Positions 42,825-49,057 of a DNA stretch of 49,057 nucleotides are shown here, in pieces; position 1 is the first letter of the stretch, and every line of letters starts with the position of its first letter. Location: NCBI GenBank assembly GCA_051008895.1, contig JBPCXI010000004.1, forward strand, positions 1-49,057. Direction: 5' to 3'. A model generated the notes under the pieces. It saw only the letters and a program-made list of their open reading frames with translations, did not search any database and had not been told where the DNA came from. Both the position numbers and the translations under genes were made by a program. The DNA comes from SMWD01 sp051008895 (GTDB taxonomy: Bacteria; Pseudomonadota; Gammaproteobacteria; Steroidobacterales; GCA-2729495).

Positions 42825-43907
42825 TTAGTCGACGACCTTTACGCTGCCTTGTCTTGCAAACTCCGCCTTGCCGCGCACGATCAGCTCGTAGATCTCGGCC
42901 GAACGCCCGCCGATCGTCGCGATCAGATCCCCGGTCACGCCGGCGGTCGCGCGTTTCCACTCTTCCCGCTGCTCTGCAGTCACCTCATGGGAGCGAATGC
43001 CGACCTCCGGATCCCGCAGGTCGACCTCGTCCTGGCGGCGCGTCAGTGCGCGCGATTCGTCGATGGTCGGGAACGAGTCACGCAGCGTCACGCGGTCGAC
43101 TTCGTCGAGCGCGTCCCACCACTTCTTGTCGGCGACGATGACCGATACGCCGAACAGGTGATTCGTCAGCGTGTACTCCGGCGCTTCGTCGGCGATGCCG
43201 GTGCGCGCGTAAAGGCTGATCGAGTTCTCGCCGGCCTCGATCAGCCCGGTCTGCAGTCCCGACACGATCTCGCCGAAGCCGAGCGGGATCACGTCCGCGC
43301 CGATCGCCTCGGCGAACAAGCGCGCATTCAGGCCGCTCGAAACGCGAAACCTGCGCCCCTTCGCATCGGCCGGAACGATGATCGGTTCCTTGCCGTAGAC
43401 CGAGTGAAACCCGATCTCGTACCACGTGATCAGGTGCATGCCTTGTGCCGCGAGCAGCTCGCGAAAGATGTCCGTCAGATACGTGTCGTAGACGTAGTCG
43501 GCTTCCGCCGCGCTGTCGAACAGGAACGGCGCGTATAACAACGAGAGCTCCGGCACAACCGTCGACGTCACCTGCGCCGACAGATTGGCGAACTGGATGC
43601 GGCCGCGGCGCAGCCCCGACAGCAACTGCTCCTCCGAGCCGAGCTGCCCGTATATCAACGGACGCAAATCGAGCCGACCGCCCGACGCGGTCTCCGCCTG
43701 CTCCTCGAACGCGAGCCACACCGTCTCGCCCGGCGTATCGGGCACGGTCGTGCCGCCGAGATTGACGACTATGGTCTTCTGCGCCGCCCCGCCGCCGTCA
43801 GTCGACGCCGAATCGGTTCCGCAGGCCGCGAGCGAGGCGACGACGCACGCGACATAAAAGACAAGCAGCGGAAAATTGCGCAGGCGCCCCGGGATCGTGT
43901 TGCTCAT
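42825..43907 (-). CDS. TRAP-type substrate-binding lipoprotein (DctP family)
   Basis: The 360-residue protein has a lipoprotein signal: VVASLAACGTDS with Cys in a LAAC lipobox. The DctP-type binding fold follows (TIVVNLGGTTVPDTPG, LSGLRRGRIQFANLSAQ, GRRFRVSSGLNARLFAEAIG, VSGLQTGLIEAGENS). Such proteins capture organic acids in the periplasm for a TRAP importer. No DctQ or DctM membrane component lies beside it in this window, so it is an orphan or serves a distant transporter. A predicted lipid anchor rather than free periplasmic form is seen in a minority of these proteins. Confidence 0.9.
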   Translation of the reverse strand: MSNTIPGRLRNFPLLVFYVACVVASLAACGTDSASTDGGGAAQKTIVVNLGGTTVPDTPGETVWLAFEEQAETASGGRLDLRPLIYGQLGSEEQLLSGLRRGRIQFANLSAQVTSTVVPELSLLYAPFLFDSAAEADYVYDTYLTDIFRELLAAQGMHLITWYEIGFHSVYGKEPIIVPADAKGRRFRVSSGLNARLFAEAIGADVIPLGFGEIVSGLQTGLIEAGENSISLYARTGIADEAPEYTLTNHLFGVSVIVADKKWWDALDEVDRVTLRDSFPTIDESRALTRRQDEVDLRDPEVGIRSHEVTAEQREEWKRATAGVTGDLIATIGGRSAEIYELIVRGKAEFARQGSVKVVD

Positions 43908-43997
43908 GGATTGCCAGTATAGTGGATGCGGCCGGCGCGGCGGCGTTATCCAGCATGCATCGGGAACCTTGACCGCGACATTCGCTCCAAGTAGCAG

Positions 43998-44789
43998 ATG
44001 ACGAGATACCTATCGATCTACGGGCGCCCGCCGCGCCACTCCCGGCTGACGCGGCTCATCGGTTGCGTCGCGACGCTGCTCATATGCAGCGCTGCGGCCG
44101 CGAACACGCCGAGCTTCGACGTTTTCGACGAATTGCTGCTGCAAAATGTGCGCAACGGCTTCGTGAATTACGACGGCTTCCTCGCCGATCCGCGTTTCGA
44201 ATCGGTCGTAGACAGCGTCAGCGAGAACTCGGCGGCAGTTGTCGAGGGCACGGACAACAGCCTCGCGTTCTATATCAATGCCTACAACGCGCTCGCGATT
44301 CAGGGCATCCTGAACGGCAATTCCCCGTCATCGTGGTGGGGCCGCCGCAAGTTCTTCAAGAAGCAGGAATTCGCCGTGCTCGGCGAACGCATCAGCCTCG
44401 AGACGCTCGAGCACGAACGCATCGTCCCGCTCGGCGATCCGCGCATCCATTTCGCGATCGTCTGCGCGTCGATGTCCTGCCCGCGGCTCGCAAGCAGGGC
44501 ATACCGATCCGAGGACATCAATACACAGCTGCATGACGCGGCGGTGCTGTTCATCAACGACCCGGTACGAAACCGATTCGACGTCGAGCGACGAATAGCA
44601 TTCGTGTCGATGATTTTCGACTGGTATGAAGACGATTTCGCGACGGCGGCCGGCTCGGTGCAGCGCTACCTCGCGCGTTTCGTCGACAACGCCGACGCAC
44701 AGGAAGCGCTGCGCGCCGATGAATTCGAGCTACGCTTCGTGGAATACGACTGGAATCTCAACGGTCATTTCAGTCGTGAGAAAGACTAA
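43998..44789 (+). CDS. Exported DUF547 protein
   Basis: The 263-residue protein has an N-terminal signal (LIGCVATLLICSAAAANT) and the DUF547 core: SLAFYINAYNALAIQGIL, then HFAIVCASMSCPRLASRAY, then IFDWYEDDF. The conserved Tyr/Asn and Cys residues lie in these blocks. The family's function is not established; members are periplasmic or secreted. It precedes msrP by 56 bp on the same strand, so cotranscription with the methionine sulfoxide reductase genes is plausible. Confidence 0.88.
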   Translation: MTRYLSIYGRPPRHSRLTRLIGCVATLLICSAAAANTPSFDVFDELLLQNVRNGFVNYDGFLADPRFESVVDSVSENSAAVVEGTDNSLAFYINAYNALAIQGILNGNSPSSWWGRRKFFKKQEFAVLGERISLETLEHERIVPLGDPRIHFAIVCASMSCPRLASRAYRSEDINTQLHDAAVLFINDPVRNRFDVERRIAFVSMIFDWYEDDFATAAGSVQRYLARFVDNADAQEALRADEFELRFVEYDWNLNGHFSREKD

Positions 44790-44845
44790 GCGCAGCGCCA
44801 GCACCGATCGCCAACCGCCGACCAACGAACGAGGATCGACAGCCC

Positions 44846-45787
44846 ATGCTGATCAAGAGACCATCGGACATCAAACCTTCGGAAATCACACCGGAGGAGA
44901 ACTTCCTGAACCGACGCGGCTTCATTCGCGCGGCGTCGCTCGCGGGTGGCGGCCTGATGCTCGGGACCGCATGCTCTGACGCTGACGACAATGCGCCGGC
45001 GGCGGCACTGCCAGCTGACGACGACCTCGTACCTAACTCGCTCGACGACATCATCAGCTACAACAATTTCTACGAGTTCGGCCTCGACAAGAGCGACCCG
45101 GCCCGCTACGCGAAAGAATTCAAGCCGAAGCCCTGGAGTGTAACCGTCGACGGCGAGGCTGAAGTGACCGGCGCGTTCGACTACGACGACATCGTCGGCC
45201 CACACACGATCGAGGAGCGGATTTACCGCTTCCGCTGCGTCGAGGCCTGGTCGATGGTCGTGCCGTGGAACGGTATTCCGATGGCAGACCTGCTGAAGCG
45301 CTTCAAGCCGACGTCGAAAGCGAAGTACGTCGCGTTCGAGACCGTCGTGCGGCCGTCCGAGATGCGGGGCCAGCGACGCGGCGTGCTCGATTTCCCCTAT
45401 GTTGAGGGCCTGACGATCGACGAGGCGATGAATCCGCTGACGCTGATGGTTACCGGCCTGTACGGCAACGATCTGCCGAACCAGAACGGTGCGCCGCTGC
45501 GACTGATGGTGCCGTGGAAGTACGGCTTCAAGAGCATCAAATCCATCGTGCGCATCAGCTTCACCGAGAAAGAACCGCCGACAACGTGGTCGCTGGCGGC
45601 ACCGTCGGAATACGGCTTCTACGCCAACGTGAATCCCGAGGTCGACCATCCGCGCTGGAGCCAGGCGAGCGAACGCGTGATCGGCAGCGGACTGTTCGCG
45701 AAGCGGCAGCCGACGCTGATGTTCAACGGCTACGCGGAACAGGTCGCCGGCCTGTACACCGGGCTGGACCTGCGGCGAAATTTCTGA
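44846..45787 (+). CDS. msrP: Protein-methionine-sulfoxide reductase catalytic subunit MsrP
   Basis: MsrP is a periplasmic molybdopterin enzyme that repairs oxidised methionine in envelope proteins, with electrons from MsrQ. The 313-residue protein has a Tat signal (NRRGFIRAASLAGGG) and the sulfite-oxidase-like fold with the molybdenum-ligand Cys at about residue 131 in YRFRCVEAWSMVVPW. Later family blocks include VTGLYGNDLPNQNGAPLRL and PWKYGFKSIKSIV. It is followed 14 bp later by msrQ. Identification is secure. Confidence 0.96.
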   Translation: MLIKRPSDIKPSEITPEENFLNRRGFIRAASLAGGGLMLGTACSDADDNAPAAALPADDDLVPNSLDDIISYNNFYEFGLDKSDPARYAKEFKPKPWSVTVDGEAEVTGAFDYDDIVGPHTIEERIYRFRCVEAWSMVVPWNGIPMADLLKRFKPTSKAKYVAFETVVRPSEMRGQRRGVLDFPYVEGLTIDEAMNPLTLMVTGLYGNDLPNQNGAPLRLMVPWKYGFKSIKSIVRISFTEKEPPTTWSLAAPSEYGFYANVNPEVDHPRWSQASERVIGSGLFAKRQPTLMFNGYAEQVAGLYTGLDLRRNF

Positions 45788-45801
45788 ACGTCCGCAACGA
45801 C

Positions 45802-46419
45802 TTGGTCAGCATCCGCACGATCAGGCTCGTCTGGAAGCCGATAGTCTTTGCGCTGTGCCTCACGCCGCTGGCGATCCTGCTACTACGCGCCTTTATGGTC
45901 GGAGAGTTGCGACTCGGGCCGAACCCGGTCGAGGACATCCAGGACGAACTCGGTATCTGGGCCATTCGGTTCCTGATGCTGACGCTCGCGATCACGCCGT
46001 TTCGACACCTGATCGGGCAGGCGTGGCCGGTGCAGTTCCGCCGCATGCTCGGCCTGTTCGCGTTCGCTTACGCGGCCCTGCATTTCCTGAACTACCTCGT
46101 GCTCGACAAGCAGTTCGACCTCGGCGTCATCCTCGAAGACGTCACGGAACGTCAGTTCATCACCATTGGTTTCGTCGCCCTGCTCGCGATGACGCCGCTC
46201 GCGATTACGTCGACGAACGGCTGGCGCAGACGATTGCGGCACAACTGGGTCACGCTGCACAAACTCGTCTACGGGATCGCGGCCGCGGCATGCTGGCATT
46301 TTTTCTCGCAGGTCAAGAAGGACCTGACGGAACCGCTAATCTACATCGCAATACTGACAGTACTGCTCGTCGCGCGCGTCGTCATCGAGGGCTCGCGTAG
46401 CCCGAAGCGCACCGGCTGA
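45802..46419 (+). CDS. msrQ: Heme-binding membrane subunit MsrQ
   Basis: The 205-residue membrane protein passes electrons from the respiratory chain to MsrP. It has several transmembrane helices and conserved His residues likely to bind heme (FRHLIGQAW, ALHFLNYLV, WVTLHKLVYG, ACWHFF). The start is not an ATG: TTG at 45802 gives the expected short N-terminus (MVSIRTIRLVWKP) and lies 14 bp after msrP. No strong Shine-Dalgarno precedes it, so translation may be coupled to msrP. The length is close to that of E. coli MsrQ. Confidence 0.92.
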   Translation: MVSIRTIRLVWKPIVFALCLTPLAILLLRAFMVGELRLGPNPVEDIQDELGIWAIRFLMLTLAITPFRHLIGQAWPVQFRRMLGLFAFAYAALHFLNYLVLDKQFDLGVILEDVTERQFITIGFVALLAMTPLAITSTNGWRRRLRHNWVTLHKLVYGIAAAACWHFFSQVKKDLTEPLIYIAILTVLLVARVVIEGSRSPKRTG

Positions 46420-46504
46420 TCGTGCCGCGCCGCGACGGCGCTTTGTTATACTGAATTGCGCGTCAACACGGACGCGAGTCACGACACGTTTATCGATACG
46501 GAAA

Positions 46505-46828
46505 ATGAAAACAGCAGACTACCTTGAGCTCATGCGGTTCCCGAAAGAGTGGCAGGAATGGCAGATGGTGCCTGACGAAGAGTACATCGCCGACAAGATC
46601 TTCCACCTGAAGCCCGGCATGGAGCACACGCCGGAACACGGCCGGCACGAGGCATTCCACTACTGGCTATCGCGCGAGCCGTCGACGAAACAGCTCGGCG
46701 TGCTGACGACGCTGTCGTTCCTCGACCCCGACGAGGAAATGGGCGAATCGATCCGCGCAGAAATCCTGAAGATGGGCAACTGCGACGACGCGCTGCGCGA
46801 ACGAATCGCCGAGGAGTCCGACGCGTAG
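46505..46828 (+). CDS. Small protein of unknown function, 107 residues
   Basis: The protein starts MKTADYLELMRFPKEWQEW and is rich in Glu, Trp and His, with no signal peptide or membrane helix. A Trp-rich start (PKEWQEWQMVPDEEYI) and the block HGRHEAFHYWLSREPS look conserved in style but match no family I know. It is probably an independent gene between msrQ and the convergent amtB. A -10-like TATACT lies at 46447-46452 without a good -35. Coding character is supported by the regular codon pattern and in-frame length. Confidence 0.65.
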   Translation: MKTADYLELMRFPKEWQEWQMVPDEEYIADKIFHLKPGMEHTPEHGRHEAFHYWLSREPSTKQLGVLTTLSFLDPDEEMGESIRAEILKMGNCDDALRERIAEESDA

Positions 46829-46852
46829 CGAGTCAGCGCACCGCGGCGCCCG

Positions 46853-48157
46853 CTAGAGGTTGTAGCCCTGCTCGTCGTGCAGCACGATGTCGAGGCCTTC
46901 GGTCTCCTCGTCTCCCGACACCCGCAGTCCGGTCAGCGCATCGACGACTTTCAGGATTATCCAGGTCACACCGCCGCACCACGCAATGGTCGCGACCGCG
47001 CCGAGCGCCTGCACGCCGAGTTGCCCGGCCATCGTCTGGCCCTCGGCGAGACCCAGGCCGCTGAACGCGCCCAGCCCATCCGACGCGAACACCGCGGTCA
47101 GCAAGATGCCCATGATGCCGCCGACGCCGTGCACCGGGAACACGTCGAGCGAGTCATCGATCTTCAGCTTCTGCTTGATCATTTGCGTCGCCGAGAAACA
47201 AACGAGTCCGGCGAGCAAGCCAATCACGAGCGCGCCGCCCGGACCGACGAAGCCGGACGCCGGCGTGATCGTACCGAGGCCGGCGACCATGCCGGTCACG
47301 ATGCCCAGCACGCTGGGCTTGCCGAATCGGATCCACTCGCGCAGCATCCAGCCGAGCGATCCGGCGGCCGCGCCCACGTGCGTGACCAGCATCGCCATGC
47401 CCGCCGCGCCGTCGGCGGCGAGCGCGCTGCCGGCGTTGAAACCGAACCAACCGACCCACAGCATGCAGGCGCCGGTCACCGTCATCGGCAGATTGTGCGG
47501 CGGCATCGGCGTGGTCGGGAATCCCTTGCGATTGCCCATGACCAGTGCGGCGACGATCGCGGCGACGCCGGCGTTAATATGCACGACCGCGCCGCCCGCA
47601 AAATCCATGAAGCCGAGGTCGGCGAGCCAGCCGCCGCCCCAGACCCAGTGCGCGATCGGAATATAGACGACGAGCAGCCAGATCATCGAGAACAGCAGCA
47701 TCGAGCTAAAGCGCATCCGCTCCGCGAAGCCGCCGACGATCAGCGCCGGCGTAATAATCGCGAACGTCATCTGGAACATCACGAATACGGTCTCCGGCAT
47801 CGTGCCGGACAGGGACTCCGTGGTGACACCGTTCAGGAATGACTTGCCGAATCCGCCGATCAAGCCGTTCATCGCGCCGCCGTCGGTCGCGAACAACGTG
47901 TAACCGACGATCACCCACGCGATCGAGGCCGCGCATGCGATTGCGAAACACTGCATCAGCAGCGACAGCACGTTGCGGGCCCTGACCAGCCCGGAGTAGA
48001 ACAGCGCGAGGCCCGGCAGGGTCATGAACAAGACGAGCGCGGTCGAGGTCAGCATCCAGGCAGTGTCACCGGAATCGAGCGTATCCGCCTGCGTCAGGCC
48101 AGGCAGGATGAAAAGCGCCAGCAAAGAAAGCAGCGCCACAGATCTGGGCAGGAACAT
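46853..48157 (-). CDS. amtB: Ammonium transporter AmtB
   Basis: The 434-residue transporter has a signal peptide-like N-terminus, 11 or so transmembrane helices, and the twin His of the ammonia path in GGAVVHINAGVAAIV and VFPVHGVGGIMG. The family stretch LALFYSGLVRARNVLSLLMQ is intact. The C-terminal tail VSGDEETEGLDIVLHDEQGY is the conserved extension that contacts GlnK. It is the second gene of glnK-amtB, 89 bp behind glnK, the usual nitrogen-controlled pair. Confidence 0.97.
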   Translation of the reverse strand: MFLPRSVALLSLLALFILPGLTQADTLDSGDTAWMLTSTALVLFMTLPGLALFYSGLVRARNVLSLLMQCFAIACAASIAWVIVGYTLFATDGGAMNGLIGGFGKSFLNGVTTESLSGTMPETVFVMFQMTFAIITPALIVGGFAERMRFSSMLLFSMIWLLVVYIPIAHWVWGGGWLADLGFMDFAGGAVVHINAGVAAIVAALVMGNRKGFPTTPMPPHNLPMTVTGACMLWVGWFGFNAGSALAADGAAGMAMLVTHVGAAAGSLGWMLREWIRFGKPSVLGIVTGMVAGLGTITPASGFVGPGGALVIGLLAGLVCFSATQMIKQKLKIDDSLDVFPVHGVGGIMGILLTAVFASDGLGAFSGLGLAEGQTMAGQLGVQALGAVATIAWCGGVTWIILKVVDALTGLRVSGDEETEGLDIVLHDEQGYNL

Positions 48158-48246
48158 GTCTAACTCCCCGGTTGTCGTTCTACTGCGGCCGGACTTACAC
48201 GGCCAACCGCATATGATTTTTTATTTTTTGCCGCTGGGAAGCGTCC

Positions 48247-48585
48247 CTACAGCGCCTGGTCGCCGGTCTCGCTCGTGCGAATCCGGATTACCTGCTCGAG
48301 GTTGGTTACGAAAATCTTGCCGTCGCCGACCTTGCCGGTCTTCGCCGCGCTGGTAATCGCCTCGATCACGCGCTCGACCTGATCGTCCGCGACCGCAACT
48401 TCGACTTTGGATTTGGGCAAGAAGTCGACCACGTATTCCGCGCCTCGATACAGCTCCGTGTGTCCGCGCTGGCGGCCGAAGCCTTTGACTTCCGTCACCG
48501 TCATGCCGTGCACGCCTTCCTCGTTGAGCGCATTGCGCACGTCGTCCAGGCGAAACGGTTTGATGATTGCCGTGATCAGTTTCAT
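48247..48585 (-). CDS. glnK: PII nitrogen regulatory protein GlnK
   Basis: The 112-residue PII protein has the T-loop GHTELYRGAEYVVDFLPK with Tyr-51, the uridylylation site, and the C-terminal VGDGKIFVTNLEQVIRIRT block. PII senses 2-oxoglutarate and ATP/ADP and blocks AmtB when ammonium is plentiful. Because it sits directly upstream of amtB it is named GlnK rather than GlnB. A sigma-54-like promoter lies in front at 48642-48657. Confidence 0.96.
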   Translation of the reverse strand: MKLITAIIKPFRLDDVRNALNEEGVHGMTVTEVKGFGRQRGHTELYRGAEYVVDFLPKSKVEVAVADDQVERVIEAITSAAKTGKVGDGKIFVTNLEQVIRIRTSETGDQAL

Positions 48586-48628
48586 TCAGGCGCCCCCGCG
48601 TTGCTCGTCAGGTTGTTATTTGCTGCTC

Positions 48629-48651
48629 GCGGTCCGTCCCCTGCGGACCGC
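48629..48651 (-). repeat. Inverted repeat in the glnK leader
   Basis: GCGGTCCG (48629-48636) pairs with CGGACCGC (48644-48651) around a seven-base loop. It overlaps the sigma-54-like promoter, so it could be a regulator site or hairpin at the start of the mRNA. Confidence 0.45.
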
Positions 48652-48657
48652 CTGCCA
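48642..48657 (-). promoter_or_regulatory. Candidate sigma-54 promoter of glnK-amtB
   Basis: On the minus strand the site reads TGGCAGGCGGTCCGCA: GG at -24 and GC at -12 with exactly ten bases between, against the consensus TGGCACG-N4-TTGCA. It lies about 57 bp upstream of the glnK start. Sigma-54/NtrC control of glnK-amtB is well known in proteobacteria. I did not find clear NtrC sites. Confidence 0.5.
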
Positions 48658-48716
48658 TTCTAGCCCGAAAGGGCCGACCCGCTCTACAATGCCCGAAACC
48701 GTCACAGGAAAGAGCT

Positions 48717-49057
48717 TTGACCAGAAAATCCATCGATCTTTGCGTCGCCACATCGCCGGACTGGGCGCCTGCGGTACTGTCCGACTTTGACGCGTTCCTG
48801 CTCGATCATGCTAACTGCGAGCGCAAGGCCGCGGCGTTCGCGATGAGCCTCGTCGCGAAATACCCCGATCGGGCACAGCTGATCGGCACACTTGTCGACC
48901 TCGCGCGCGAGGAGCTCGAGCATTTCCGCGAGGTCTACGCGCTGCTCGAGGAGCGCGGGCTGAAACTCGCACGGGACGAACCCGATCCGTACATCCAGGC
49001 GCTCCTGTCACACGCGCGGCACGGCCGCGACGAGAGGCTGATCGACCGGATGCTGAT
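48717..49057 (+). CDS. miaE: tRNA-(ms2io6A)-hydroxylase MiaE, N-terminal part
   Basis: About 113 residues are visible before the right edge. The N-terminal stretch FLLDHANCERKAAAFAM and the block LAREELEHFREVYALL with the diiron-binding Glu and His are typical of MiaE, which hydroxylates the isopentenyl group of modified adenosine 37 in tRNA. The start is a TTG at 48717 with AGGAAAG seven nt before it. It diverges from glnK. The call is good although the gene is incomplete. Confidence 0.88.
   Translation, partial: MTRKSIDLCVATSPDWAPAVLSDFDAFLLDHANCERKAAAFAMSLVAKYPDRAQLIGTLVDLAREELEHFREVYALLEERGLKLARDEPDPYIQALLSHARHGRDERLIDRML

Noticed and set aside
1..49057. tRNA genes, CRISPR arrays, insertion sequences or prophage genes
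   Set aside because: I looked on both strands and found no cloverleaf with conserved T-loop, no spaced direct repeats, and no transposase, integrase or phage structural gene.

Overview
The window reads as ordinary chromosome of a GC-rich gammaproteobacterium. Pointers are an aceBAK-type glyoxylate operon with AceK, glnK-amtB, MsrPQ, MiaE, a prkA-yeaH-spoVR operon, DUF3391/HD-GYP proteins, and secreted proteins with a PEP-CTERM-like tail or a TSP3/dockerin architecture. That mix resembles marine sediment gammaproteobacteria such as the Woeseia group, but this placement is inference from gene content only. I saw no tRNA, rRNA, CRISPR array, insertion sequence or prophage gene.

Left part (1-9142): a truncated MFS transporter, then the glyoxylate operon aceB-aceA-aceK on the minus strand. 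A divergent XRE/ScfR-RamB-type regulator faces it across a short region with repeated TTTCAC boxes. A WYL regulator, an EVE-domain protein and a four-helix membrane protein follow.

Middle-left (9161-18901): a REP-like palindrome, then a minus-strand operon of FtsX-type permease, LolD/HrtA-type ATPase, TetR regulator and an exported CbiX-like chelatase. Two spaced copies of a palindromic box precede the operon. Next come a membrane-anchored hydrolase; an IclR regulator divergent from a TauD/TfdA dioxygenase with a perfect operator between them; a second REP-like palindrome; a small secreted protein; cytochrome c'; a diheme cytochrome c; a haloalkane-dehalogenase-like protein that lacks two catalytic residues; and DUF4404.

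Centre (19067-33575): a CBS-pair protein, a degenerate HD-GYP protein, a membrane coiled-coil/HhH protein, a ParA-like ATPase, an EF-G-like GTPase, the prkA-yeaH-spoVR stress operon, a Tat-exported aldo/keto reductase, and a translationally coupled pair of a second degenerate HD-GYP and a GGDEF-EAL protein. Cyclic-di-GMP signalling is a recurring theme.

Right part (33737-49057): MsrA, a TPR/TonB-C-like exported protein, a zinc alcohol dehydrogenase, then a minus-strand cell-surface region. That region holds a TSP3/dockerin protein, an exported protein of three tandem pilin globular domains, a methyltransferase, and two proteins with PEP-CTERM-like sorting tails behind a structured leader that resembles a cyclic-di-GMP-I riboswitch. 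An orphan TRAP binding lipoprotein, DUF547, msrP-msrQ, an unknown 107-residue protein, amtB-glnK with a sigma-54-like promoter, and the start of miaE close the window.

The main second-look items are the triple-pilin protein, the HrtBA/TetR/CbiX-like operon, the GEMM-like leader, the paired degenerate HD-GYP proteins and the active-site-depleted dehalogenase homologue.
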